Source: Augochlora pura
Lineage: Eukaryota > Arthropoda > Insecta > Hymenoptera > Halictidae
Assembly (NCBI RefSeq): GCF_028453695.1
Contig: NC_135776.1
Location: 806,001-870,000, forward strand
DNA: 64,000 nt
Direction: 5' to 3'
The notes under the pieces were generated by a model, which saw nothing but the letters and a program-made list of their open reading frames with translations, searched no databases and was not told where the DNA came from. The position numbers and the translations under genes are program-made. Numbering within the stretch: the stretch's first letter is position 1; each line of letters starts with the position of its first letter. Shown piece by piece: positions 24,101 through 34,640 of this stretch.

Positions 24101-27100
24101 TTATCTCTCTCGTGATCTGACTCTCTCTTTCCTTCTCTCCAAGCGGTGGCCACCCCCGCGATATTCTAAGCCGACAGATACAACCCCATGCCTTCGAGCT
24201 TCTATCCCTGCACGCGCGCCTCGCAGAAGCATAGGGACACGCAGCTCGGCGCGACACGAGAGAGCTCGACACACCGGCTTTCAGGGGGGAGATACTAGAC
24301 TGGCAAGACGAAGGCAGCACGATAGAGCCACCCCCTCGAACAATGGCCCCCAGGCTGACTCATTAACGCCCAGAGTCACCAGACTCGTCGAAACTTCACC
24401 TATTTCTCCCGTTACCCTCGCGGAAAACTTCGATCGACTTTTCCGCGAGAGTCGCTTAACCGCGATTTCCCTTATGGATCACTCTTACCCGTGTTCCTCC
24501 GACGATCCTTCGATCGTGTAATCCGAACCTTCGAACCTCTCGCGTTTCTACCGCTTATATCACAGTGACCGAAATACTTTACCTATTCATCGGAAGTAAA
24601 GTCATGAACAAAAGCTTCTAATTTCGAAATCGTTTAACCGATATTTTCGATATTTCTCGCGATTGAAGTTATTATTACACATAAGAACTCGGACGGAAGC
24701 TCGCGCCCAGAAATCTGTATGTTCCATTGATTAGTCAGAAGATTGCGTCATCCGCGAACACGCCTTAGTTTCCTCTTCATTTTTGATAAAAGCTTGCGAG
24801 CTTATCTGCACTGTTACTAGGCAAACGTTGTCTGGACGATGCCCAGGGCCAGATATCACGGAGCGATTCCGCGATAAACGATCGCCGTTTGAAGGAAAGG
24901 CCGCGCGGGGTCCCGATCGTTTATTGCACTTGGACCGGGGCCGCGGGCCAAACTAAACAAACCCCGCGCATTCGTCCTCGATGCCTTCGTCGTCCCGCGC
25001 GGTTCCTTCTCTGCTCGATTCTCTTGACTCGACGGAAGGAAACGTGCATGTGTATCGAGGCTTCCGTTTTCGACGCCGGCTACGATATTTCTCGCTGCGA
25101 ACCATTCAGCGACGCGCGGCGTCGTCGTTCGGCTAGCCAACGAAAGTGCATTTCTCCTGAAGGTTCGCGTCGATCCCAGACGAGTTTCTTGCCGGGATCT
25201 GATCGGTATTCCAGCGTCGTCGTTGTACCAACAGCCCGTTAACGAGTCCCTGCCGCGGGTAAAAGTGGCGAACGGTCGCGCGCTTCCGCCTAGAGATCGG
25301 TGTTCATCCAACTCGTCCGCCAACTACGGTCGGCTAATCGGCCCGAGATTGACGTAGAATGGATTAAACGACCCGACAAAACGTAATTCCGAGCGGCATT
25401 CAGTTTCACTTACGTGCCAAGACGCCGCGCCTCGCCGCGCCGCTGCTCGCTCCTCTCACGAGCAGTTCCGAGAGGGCCGGCGCGATCGCAAACGTGACCC
25501 GTTAACACCGCTCGTCTTCTTTACGCTGAATTCCGCTATTTCAGCGAGCACTACTCGCTCATTCTCTACGTACAGAATTAGACAGACTTCTCCCAGACGG
25601 TTTTTCTCCCTCTCTCTCTCCCATTCTGATCAATTTACGCCCAGTAGTTTCGATACTTTTTAGTTAATGGCGTACGAATTCTAAAAAAAAGGCAAAATCG
25701 GCGGTCTTCCGGTTCTTTTCGTGACGCTCAATTTTTTTTTCTCCAGCAGAGGTGTGGCCTTCGGAGTAATTTAAAACCCCGCGAAAATGGAGGAAAAGGG
25801 AACGAACGTGCGATATTTGAAAAGGAAAGCTCTCTCTCGCTTGTCGGCGACTCGGAGCCGAGCTCGTGGCGATAATTGCTCGCGACAAAGAGGGCGCGGG
25901 GCGAAAGTTATGTTTCCGGGTTTCCGAAACGGTTCCCTTTCACGCGACACACCCCGCCTCTTCCAGAACATAATCGAGCCGTCGCACGTGAACCCCCGGC
26001 GAGCGTCGGTTCGCCGGGTGGTGGTCGGTTCGCCGGGTCGACTTTCGGTGGACGCGCGCCGGTGTCTAGCGTAATTAAGGAAAACGACAGTTTTTCCTCG
26101 GGGACGAGTTACGGACTCGTTAAAAGCGGAGCCATCCGGCTTAGAACTCATATTTCCGAGATTAACGAGCAATCAGCATGGTCGGCAAGAGAGCAAGCAA
26201 GCGGTTCCACGGTGTTTTACCTTAGGGGTTCCGTTAAATGTCCAGGTTCCTCGCAGACCGTTACAAGAGAACGCCGGATCTTGCGGTTCCGCGTTTCCTC
26301 GACTCCGCTGTTTTCGTGTCGCAACTTCCTCACGATTGGCGTTACGCCAGTGCAATTGTTTTCAGTATAATTTCGACGAGAAAATTTATAGTTGTCGCAT
26401 CTCCATATTTTTAGCATCGAAACAGTGTGCGTCTTTTTTAGCGTAACTTCCGAGTGGTTCCGTGGGCAGCCACCGCGACTCCGATTTACAATTCGCGGGA
26501 CTTGCCCGCGTTTCACGGATTTTCCTGCACGCGAAAATCATTTGGGGCGCCAGTCGTCCGGAGTTCCTTCCGACGGATGCGGGGGCTTCCGAGCCGACCG
26601 ACTCTTATTCGGAAATGGAGGTTTAACCTTATTGAAACGGCGTGCGGCAGGTCGGCCGGGTCCTACGGTCGGTGTAGACGGGGCGACACGATTCGTGGGT
26701 GCGTGTAGCCCGTGATCGCGTTTAAGGCCGCCGGAACCGACGCGTCGAATAATATAATATTAGCGCTATACACGTACGGCTGGGTATAAGGCCGCTTTGA
26801 AGTCACGAAGGTCCTCCTCGGTCCGGGTCGGACCAGTCCGACCGATCCGCAATTTACTCGGGCCGACTCAATGGAACGATTCTCCGGATCGGCCGGGATT
26901 GGGATATGGCTAATTACGCCGCTGTGTTCCGTTTCCTCTTTGCCCGATCCACCCCAATACGCCGCGATTTTATGCGAAATAAAGAGAAACACTCCCGTTG
27001 GGAGTAAAAATCGCTATAGTATGTACAATTTTATAAGAATGAAGTTAAAGACAGTTGCGCATGATAATTTACATATTTTTTCGAAAAGCCGCGAAACATT

Positions 27101-28286
27101 CTAAAAAGGGAAACACGACTGTGACAGATGCTTGACTTTGAAGCCCCTTTGGCAGCCCGGAAATCGAAGGATGCTCCCCGAAGTCGGAGTTTCGGGTTGC
27201 ACGCGATAAAGTAGTCCGGACAAATAGCATTCGCGCTCGGCTTACCGTGACACGAGTAAATATTTGCGGCCGGAATGGCCGATTGGCGCGAGAGAGCTTT
27301 GCAGAACAGAAAATGCCTGACGAATTTCTAGCAGGCCTGCCGGCTGGCTCTCTCGCCGCTGTTCTACGCGTGTTTCAGCGTGCAGGTAGGCACACAACGA
27401 TTCGAAAGCCGCCGGCTGGTCGCCGGTGCGCGTCGCAGTCGCTCTTCACGGTGCACCGACCGTTCCATCCCGCCAGTTTTAAATAGCAACAATGATAATG
27501 ATCGCGCTGTTATATCGGACGATGCGCGGATCGATCGCAGCCCGAGATTCGAGAATATTAACACTAAATCTATATAATAGATCACATTATTGGAGCAAGC
27601 GTTCTAATTAAAATCTAAGTAAACTCTATCTCTCTACACCTACGAGTTAATGCACAGCAGCCACCATTCCTGCTCGTAACGAGTGAAACGTGAATACATT
27701 TTTATTGTATCTACGCATAGGATAAGGAAAAATGGTTTTCCAAGGTCTCGCGAGTTCTAAATAATTCTAGCAGAAGAAGATCAAGAGATCTCGCGACGAA
27801 GCAGTCGCGTGTGATCGCGGGTCGCCTCGAAGGCACTCGCGGAGAGTTCCTCCGACAGAAACAGAAGGAGAGGAGGATCGCGGATGAACGGCGGGCTCCT
27901 CTCGTGTGCAGTTGGCACCGGCTCAGGGCGTTCGCACGCGCACCGCGGCCTTGTGCCCGATTGCATTTTCGTCGAATTACGATTCGCGGGATATATTCCG
28001 TGCATCCGGTCGTTGCCCTTGTTAGACGATCCGCATCGAAATGCGTGGGCGTTCATTCATTGAAGCGGCCAAGAAAGCGGCTGCGTACGTGTCCGAGCGG
28101 CGACGACACGCGCCGGAACATGTCGGGACATCGGCGCCGATCAAATCTGTCCCAGGTTTATCGAGTTCCGTGGAGACTGTTCCGACCGCTTGCTTTCCGC
28201 AATTCTCATTGCTCTACTAACCCTCGCACTGCTGTTGTCGGATCACTCTGATCCACGATATTTAAATCATCCTCACATAATTAATT

Positions 28287-28358
28287 TTTGGTAATTAACT
28301 GATGGTAGTTAATTATCAAAACTTTGGCAATTAAATAATGGTAGATTAAAGTTTTACG
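28287..28358. repeat. 36-bp AT-rich tandem duplication
   Basis: TTTGGTAATTAACTGATGGTAG begins at 28287 and a diverged copy (TTTGGCAATTAAATAATGGTAG) at 28323, offset 36. Confidence 0.75.
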
Positions 28359-28658
28359 AGTTCTTCAAATTAATCGTTAATTACGACAATAAAATAATAT
28401 AGAAATAGGATATCGGAAATGCTTAAAGAATAGTGTCAAAGGACGTCTCTATTGAGGAGCTCTGTGGCGCCAACAATAGCAGAAATTAGCGTAAGGGTCC
28501 GTGAATGGCGAACGTCCCGAGGTTTCGCGCGATACCTGTCGAGTGGTTTGTCCACCGTTGAATCGGATCGATTGTAGTCTAGTTTCCTATTAGTGGTTAA
28601 TTGGCGCAAACTGCGGCGATTGATACGGCCCGTTCACCGAACAAACTGTTAGCGCGCG

Positions 28659-28660
<2 letters not shown>

Positions 28661-28704
<44 letters not shown>
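28661..28704. repeat. (CT)n microsatellite
   Basis: About 22 uninterrupted TC units. Confidence 0.95.
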
Positions 28705-28709
<5 letters not shown>

Positions 28710-30612
28710 GTCTCTGTCTTTGTTTCTACGCCGGTGGACGCTCGGTCGGGTTCTCGATTGCGCTGCTGTACGATCGCGACATTCTTCGAGTACGTTCTTT
28801 GAACGTTGTCGTAGTCAGCGGCGAAGGTGTGGAGCTTCCGTTTCCGGCAACGAACGTGCCGTATTCGAGAATCGGTGCTGTCTATCGCTACCTTCGAAAG
28901 CGTCTGTTCCTTGAATGTGTCCATTCCGGGCGTGTTTCTCGCGGTATTTTCAAAGCCAGGTATCGTTTGATAATTGAAAATCGAGCTACGAAGATTTCCG
29001 AATTCTTACTCAAGCCTAAATTAGACTCGACGAAGCTCGCAGAAGATTTTACGTTCGTCGTCTTTTAATTTCCGCGAGAAACTGGTCCGTAGGCAAGCGA
29101 GCGAGCGAGCGAGCGATCGATCGCCTCCACGATTCTCTCGTCCGCGAAGGCTTGATCAGCGAAACGTGTTAATCGGTCACGAGTCGGCCGGGTCGCTTAG
29201 TTTTCAGAGCGGAAACGGTTGCGGTAATAACGTCTGGTGCGAAGTATTCCAGAGAAATGAAAAGGAACTAGCGGCCCTTGTTCGCGGAGAGACCGCCGCT
29301 ATGCCGCAGGTAGCGGCAGTCCGCGAACAAAGCGAACGCATCGACGTTCCACTGACCGTGTGCATTGTTCCTCGATAACGATATCGCTCCCTAGAAACAC
29401 CCATTCGTCATCGTACCATTTCTAATTGGGTTAACGCGTTCCACGGTGATTCTCTCTCTTTTCGCCGAGACGAATAATACCGCCGATTGTTCCGCCGATT
29501 GCTCTGTCGCTGCGCATCGCCGAGTCAACCGTGATTCCGAGATAATTGACGTTAAGCAGTTCGAAAGGCTCTTCTTCTCTTACCACTTTGCTCCTGCTCC
29601 TTTTCTTTATTCTCTGGCCGAGTATCGCCTTTTCCGGTTGCGCGGGGTCTGGGTTAATCGAATCAGCCGCCGCGATGTCTTCCCCGACGATTATCATCGT
29701 GGACGGGACACGAGCATTCGACCCGACGATGCTCCACGATGTTCAAGATGCATTCTCAAATTTTTGCGGACTCTATGGTGTAGCTAGTTCTCGACTGTCT
29801 CGCGGTGTTCCGTTGTCTGCGTGATGGAGATTGTCGCCTGTTAATTCTCGCGGCAACAGGAACAACGGTTGAAGCGTCGCTCGTTACGGTTTCTTCGCCG
29901 TCGCGAGTGAGTAACTACGCTCCGAGAATTCTACGGCTCGTTTTACGAGAGCGATTCAGCCCAGTCCGCTCCACCTGTTCCATCGTCGAAGCCAACGTGC
30001 GCGTCCGAAGGGTAGTCCGTCTTCGGCGAGAATTTCTGGCGAAGTCGTGTTCCAAGAATGACCATGGCCTCTTCCAATGATAGCATTATCTTATGTAGAT
30101 ACCTCGCCGAATTCTTCTCAGTAGCGACGTCGTTGTTGAGAGACGAGAAAGAGAGAGAGAGAGACGAGAATGACGCAAAGGTCGAGGTCGTCCGCACCGG
30201 AAGAACGTAATCTGCTTCTGTTTCGTCGAAAACTCTTATCCGGGCATTGTTTCGCGAACACAAAAGCGTCCTCGGCACGGTATGCAATTGCTACGAGCAG
30301 TCAATCGGTGACAATACCTACGCTCGAAACCGATAACCGATTTCCGGCGAGCGGAGCCAGCACCACATCGATCCGCGACAATCGAGACCATCGCGAGTGT
30401 ACATTCCACGCCGATTAACGGCGTGCTCGCGGTCTCCGGTTGCCTTTCTGGGAACGCGAACCTGAGAATGTTGCAGTAGAAATCGAACTGTTGCGCGAGA
30501 AATGGATTCTCGGTTTCACAAAGTCGGGAGCGACGAAGCTACGCCCCCCCCCAACACGTTACAAGCGCCTGTTTTGTCTTCCTATACGTTCAGAAATTTG
30601 TTTCTTCGAACG

Positions 30613-30791
30613 GAGGCGTGGCTTGTTGGCCCTGGCCCCCAAAAGTCAGTAGCTCGTTATTCGCCAAGGAGTTTCTTGACGTTTGTTGCGTCTCATACCG
30701 ATTTGCCTGAAAGATACATATAGTTGGTCTTTGCTCAGACTTGTTGAGGTGGCCGGGGGCGTGGTTTGTTGGCCCCCAGGCCGGAGTCAGT
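30613..30791. repeat. pair of GGCGTGG-type repeats
   Basis: GGCGTGGCTTGTTGGCCC near 30615 and GGCGTGGTTTGTTGGCCC near 30758 each run into a C-rich stretch and then AGTCAGT. Related short elements lie near 39.17, 55.32 and 56.06 kb. Confidence 0.7.
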
Positions 30792-31221
30792 GGCCCCGGC
30801 CGGCCAAGGTCCGCAGTTGGGTGACACGGTTGGCAATCGATACGATGTATATCGCTGGAACGGCTGTACACGTTGCAGCCCGATGAAAAGCGAGGCGTCG
30901 CGGCGCATCGAAGTCTCTCGAAAGCGAGACAGATGCAGAGAGGCAGGGAGAGCTAGCGGGAGAAAAAGAGAGACGGTAGGGGGGGAGAGAGTTGAACGTG
31001 TGCGTCCGCCGGTGGACGGTCGAAATTCCGAAATTCCGGACGCGCCGAACTGTTATCTAACCCGTCGTGTCTGGCTTGGCGGGCACGTAGCAGCGTCGTT
31101 CCTCTCGGCGTGCACCCGCCGGTTTTCGCATTAGTCACCGGTCGGGACAGGACAGGAGACAGGAAAGGCGAAAGGCGACTGCTCGTAGACCAGTTGTAGG
31201 CGCACCGCACCGCTCCGGCAG

Positions 31222-31309
31222 GTATATATGCGAGTATTTTGTTCCGCTCGAGCGACCACCACCGTCGTCGCCGCGTTGCCCCGTTGCTTAAAGAACCAAC
31301 GATTTCCAG
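31222..31309 (+). promoter_or_regulatory. possible TATA promoter and short first exon
   Basis: GTATATATG near 31221-31229 is followed about 80 bases later by TTTCCAG and GTAGAA at 31310, a weak donor. It lies about 550 bases upstream of the signal-peptide-like exon at 31875. Assignment as its promoter is inference. Confidence 0.2.
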
Positions 31310-31843
31310 GTAGAACGCTTGCTTGCGTAGTAGCAATCGCCGGAAATTACTTGACGACAACGGCCATCGGATAATCGTCTCGTGACTCCGATACTCGACG
31401 TCAACTACTGCGCTGTACCGGCGCACAGTGCAACGAAACATCTGTTTTCTTCGACGTTGTCATGCCAAAATTATTGACGAAATTTGGTACTATAACTTCC
31501 CGCAATCATGAATAAGCGATCGTTGCATAACACAAAGAAATAAATTTTGCGTTCGTGTCAGGTCTTTTTGTTTCCCAGTTGCTCCACTTTCATTCATTGT
31601 TTGCCTAAATCCTATCTGAATGCTTCCGCATTACATTTCCTATTGTTTGCCAATATCGGCAGACAATTTGTCTACTTTTTAGTACTCTCTTTTTTTCTTT
31701 CATTTTTTTTTTGTGTTCTTTTATGCTGCCTTCACATGTTAAAGATTTAATTAGGCTGTAGTGCAAAACGTTGTAAACGATTGGCCGGCGATGTCCATCA
31801 AAATAGGTGTTTCGTTACACCGTGCGATGTGCAGCTTCTTCAG

Positions 31844-31938
31844 GGCCGGCTGCTCTCGATACTCGCCGCCGCGGATGACTTTCGCGAATCGATTTGCTCC
31901 CCTCCTGCTCCTCGCGCTCCTCGCGAGCCTGTGTTACG
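31844..31938 (+). CDS. possible signal-peptide-coding exon of an unidentified secreted protein
   Basis: ATG at 31875 opens a 21-residue stretch, MTFANRFAPLLLLALLASLC plus Y, with the shape of a secretory signal peptide: a short basic N-region, a leucine/alanine core and a small-residue end. It is followed directly by G|GTAGGT at 31938/31939, a reasonable splice donor leaving phase 1. CTTCTTCAG at 31835-31843 could be an acceptor, making 31844-31874 5' UTR. Read-through runs soon into a (TTA)n microsatellite, so any real protein must splice here. I do not recognise the protein. One in-phase acceptor is TTTCTAG at 32526-32532. Could be chance hydrophobic coding. Confidence 0.28.
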
Positions 31939-31993
31939 GTAGGTCGTTCACCGGGCTCGCGAATCTCCCTGGTCCTGCGTACCAATCCCGCGA

Positions 31994-32019
31994 ATTATTG
32001 TTATTATTATTATTATTAT
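31994..32019. repeat. (TTA)n microsatellite
   Basis: Short TTA/TTG trinucleotide run directly after the candidate signal-peptide exon. Confidence 0.85.
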
Positions 32020-33640
32020 GACTCGCCGATACGCTATGCCCGGAACTCAATGTTTCGAGAAAACGCTTCGCGTCGCTTCGAGCAATGACCATCGTCTCTA
32101 GAATCGAATCTAACGAAATACCATTGAACAAATTCCCTCTGAACATACAATTTCTATGGCGTTAAAACGACGAATAATAAATGTGGATGGTAATTGGAGA
32201 CTTCTAAATTGCAATCAAATTCTAACCCTTCATTATCAATATTTAAACACAGAAATTCGCCCGAATCGTAATGCAAGAGATTGACGCAAAGTAGAACACA
32301 TGTGTATAAATAATTACGCACTTAACACAGAATGTGTAACACGTAATCAAACGTTCATATTAACCATACGTGCAGCGTGCCATGTAAAATTAATGTGGCA
32401 TTGAGCAACGCGTTCGCAGGATATTATTAGAAACCATCATATCAAATTCATATTACTCCATCACGAATCATCCTCGTCAAAGGGGTTAACCGCTAACAAT
32501 GACAGTCGTTAACAGCGCCAATTACTTTCTAGAAATTCAAAAGCGTCGTTCGCCCGGAGCAAAGATATCGGATCAAACAGCTCGTGGCGAAAGACTCTGC
32601 CTAGACGTGTACCACCGAACAGTCCTCGAAAGTGGGAAGGAGGGGTCGGTAGACTCTAGATCGGAGAGTAGAAGTTTGGAGACGCGATCACCGGAACATT
32701 GGGGCACCGATGTCGGCCGATGGTGCCCGGAAAAATCTCTGACCCTGAAAATCTATGTACTTTCTCCGTGGACCGCGATCGGTTCGTGGTGTTCGAGGCA
32801 GAGAGCCCTCGGTGTGTCGGGTCTCGGGACTCGGGACCCCGCCCTGGAGTCTCGAGCCCCTCCGACCCCCTCTGTCGCGACACGTCGGTCCTATGGCGAG
32901 GAGCGGCAGGGCTGCCACCATCCGGACCGAGTCCCGGGGTGCCGGGCTCGGCCAGTACGTTCCTGCCTCGCTCCCGTCTATCCCGGAGCTCATTCTTTCA
33001 CCGACCGTCGAGCAGTGCAGAACGCGGTCGCCGTAGAACGCGATCTCTTCCCGGTTCTCGGAGTACGCCGGCCTCAGTCGCTGAAACTCGGATCGAAGCG
33101 TAGAGCTCGAGATAGATCGCGACGGTTCGAAATTAATCGCGACAGTTGGAGATAAAGAAAAAGAGAGAAAGAGGAGGATCATTGAACCGGGAGATTTTGG
33201 AGCGGGCACACGTCGAGGGTACGATCTCTTCGGGTCAGTCTCGGTGCGCGCGTTGCATCGACAGGACAAAGAGGATTCGGCGGGTACGCAGCCGAAACTC
33301 TCTCCTCGACTACGGCGGGAACAAAGGAAGAAGAGAGTCAGTCTCCCTCTCGGAAACCGATCGATCGGCCCTCTCTTTCTCTCTTTTTCGGCACGCATGG
33401 CGTGGTTGTTCGCGAGCCGGTAGTGCGCCTCTCCGCCGATTGATCGATCGAGTTTCGGGTTCGCCAGCTCGGTGGTGAGTTTCTTTGGATATCGATCGTC
33501 CTGTGAAATCGTCGTACGGTTGATGGTTCGTCGTGGCTCGTTGGTGTTACCCGCCTCTCGTGTACCTGTTGGTGATTACTCTGTCGCGGGACGACGATTA
33601 TCCGCAAGACGGACGACTGAAATCGAGAGAGGACGAGGCT
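32020..33640. other. non-coding AT-rich stretch passing into a CpG-rich region
   Basis: From 32.1 to 32.5 kb the sequence is AT-rich without an open frame of interest. From 32.5 kb it becomes very CpG-rich, like a region around an active start. Several long frames are open on both strands here (for example 32499-33155 + and 32688-33398 -), which is expected when stop codons are rare from composition. No domain seen. Confidence 0.45.
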
Positions 33641-33702
33641 CGTGAGCGCGCGAGGAAAAATCGAGCGAGAAAGAGAGTGTATGTGTGTGCGTGTGTCTGA
33701 GG

Positions 33703-33896
33703 GAGAGAAAGATAGTGAGCGAGCGAGAGGGAGAGAGAGTCCGAGGGGGCAGCAGCAGCAGCAGCAGCGAAGAGGAAAGAACGAGGCAGAAAGAAAGAAG
33801 GAAAGACAGAGGGAGGCAGAGGGGAAGAGAAAGAGAGAGAGGGAGAAAGAAGGAAGAGAAGAAAGGAACAAGGTAGAAAGAGAGTGAGAGAGCGAG
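33703..33896 (+). promoter_or_regulatory. long GA-rich (polypurine) tract with GAGAG clusters upstream of initiator
   Basis: Almost pure purine on the + strand for nearly 200 bases, with many GAGAG pentamers (the core bound by GAGA factor in Drosophila) and a CAG run near 33749-33770. It ends about 70 bases before the TCAGTC initiator. Binding is inference from the motif. Confidence 0.55.
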
Positions 33897-33965
33897 CAAT
33901 ACTGGTGACAGAAAGACGGCCGGACGGACAGACGGACGCCGCTTCCCCTCCGCTTCTCTCTGTTC

Positions 33966-34423
33966 AGTCGGTCGCGCGTTACCGAGCCTGGTGGATGAGT
34001 TCGCGAACGCGCTCCCGCTTCGAAGCTGCCGCTGCTGTTTTCGTTGTCGTTTCTGTTTCTGTTGCTGCCGCGACTCGAGTCCTCAACTCCTCGAGCCTCC
34101 GAGTTTTTCGACGGTGAATAATACCAATTCGCGCCCACGCGACCGCCAACCTCGTGCGTGTGTGTTTGCCGGCCTGGCTAGCGGACCAAGGAAATCATCG
34201 TCGTTCTCTTCTGCCGTGTGTCTAGACGCCGCGACCTGTCTTCGTCCTCTTTGTCTTCGCCGTCCTCGTCTCTGGCGTCTTCGGTGATCGCCCGCTGCTC
34301 CTCGAAAACCCTCTCGGAATAATATACCCAGTGTGTTTCTTGTGGCGAGCCGCGGCGAGGGACGCTTTACAAGGGAAAAGATTCCGCCTCGACGAGCCAC
34401 TCACGACGCCCTCGACCATCGAG
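33966..34423 (+). promoter_or_regulatory. Inr + DPE core promoter and non-coding first exon, probably of the Akap200-like gene
   Basis: TCAGTC at 33964-33969 fits the insect initiator TCAKTY with +1 at 33966. GGATG at 33993-33997 is at exactly +28 to +32 and fits the downstream promoter element RGWYV. There is no TATA. The transcript would run to ACCATCGAG at 34423, followed by the strong donor GTGAGT at 34424. No long ATG frame is convincing inside, so I read it as a 5' UTR exon. The next + strand coding exon I recognise starts at 42435, hence the assignment to the Akap200-like gene. Motifs and donor are seen; the link is inference. Confidence 0.5.
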
Positions 34424-34506
34424 GTGAGTACCGACAGACACCCCCGACGTGCCGGGCTTCCTGCGCTGCGAAATCCTTCGGTGCTGTCCCTAAGTGCTAT
34501 GATACA

Positions 34507-34640
34507 CTCTGAAATGTCCTCCAAAGTGCTTTGACGTGTTCTGAAATGCTCCGAAGTATTCTGTGGTATTCTGAAACGCTCCGGAATCGGTCGCTCTACT
34601 CTGAAATTCTCCACTCTGCTCCGAAATACTTTGAAAATCT
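34507..34640. repeat. ~30-bp minisatellite, 4 degenerate units
   Basis: Units starting (C/T)TCTGAAA begin at 34507, 34539, 34569 and 34599, each continuing into CTCC-type sequence. It begins about 85 bases after the splice donor at 34424. Confidence 0.8.

Larger units (their letters stand above)
21290..31000. other. non-coding DNA with mini- and microsatellites
   Basis: No recognisable exon. Contains the 10-bp, 28-bp and 11-bp tandem arrays listed separately, (CT)n at 24031-24078 and 28661-28704, an AT-rich island at about 23560-23860, an AT-rich duplication at 28287-28360, a GCGA run near 29096-29123 and two GGCGTGG repeats near 30.6-30.8 kb. Confidence 0.45.

Noticed and set aside
29546..29824. 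Signal-peptide-like ORF (LLLLLFFILWPSIAFSG)
   Set aside because: The frame begins with TTG, not ATG, and has no ATG before the hydrophobic stretch and no supporting acceptor.
32688..33398. 236-codon ORF on the - strand in the CpG-rich region
   Set aside because: Arginine/serine-rich, no domain, overlaps open frames on the other strand; typical of CpG-rich non-coding DNA.
33338..34138. 266-codon ORF on the - strand
   Set aside because: It is the serine/leucine/phenylalanine shadow of the GA-rich tract upstream of the 33966 initiator.
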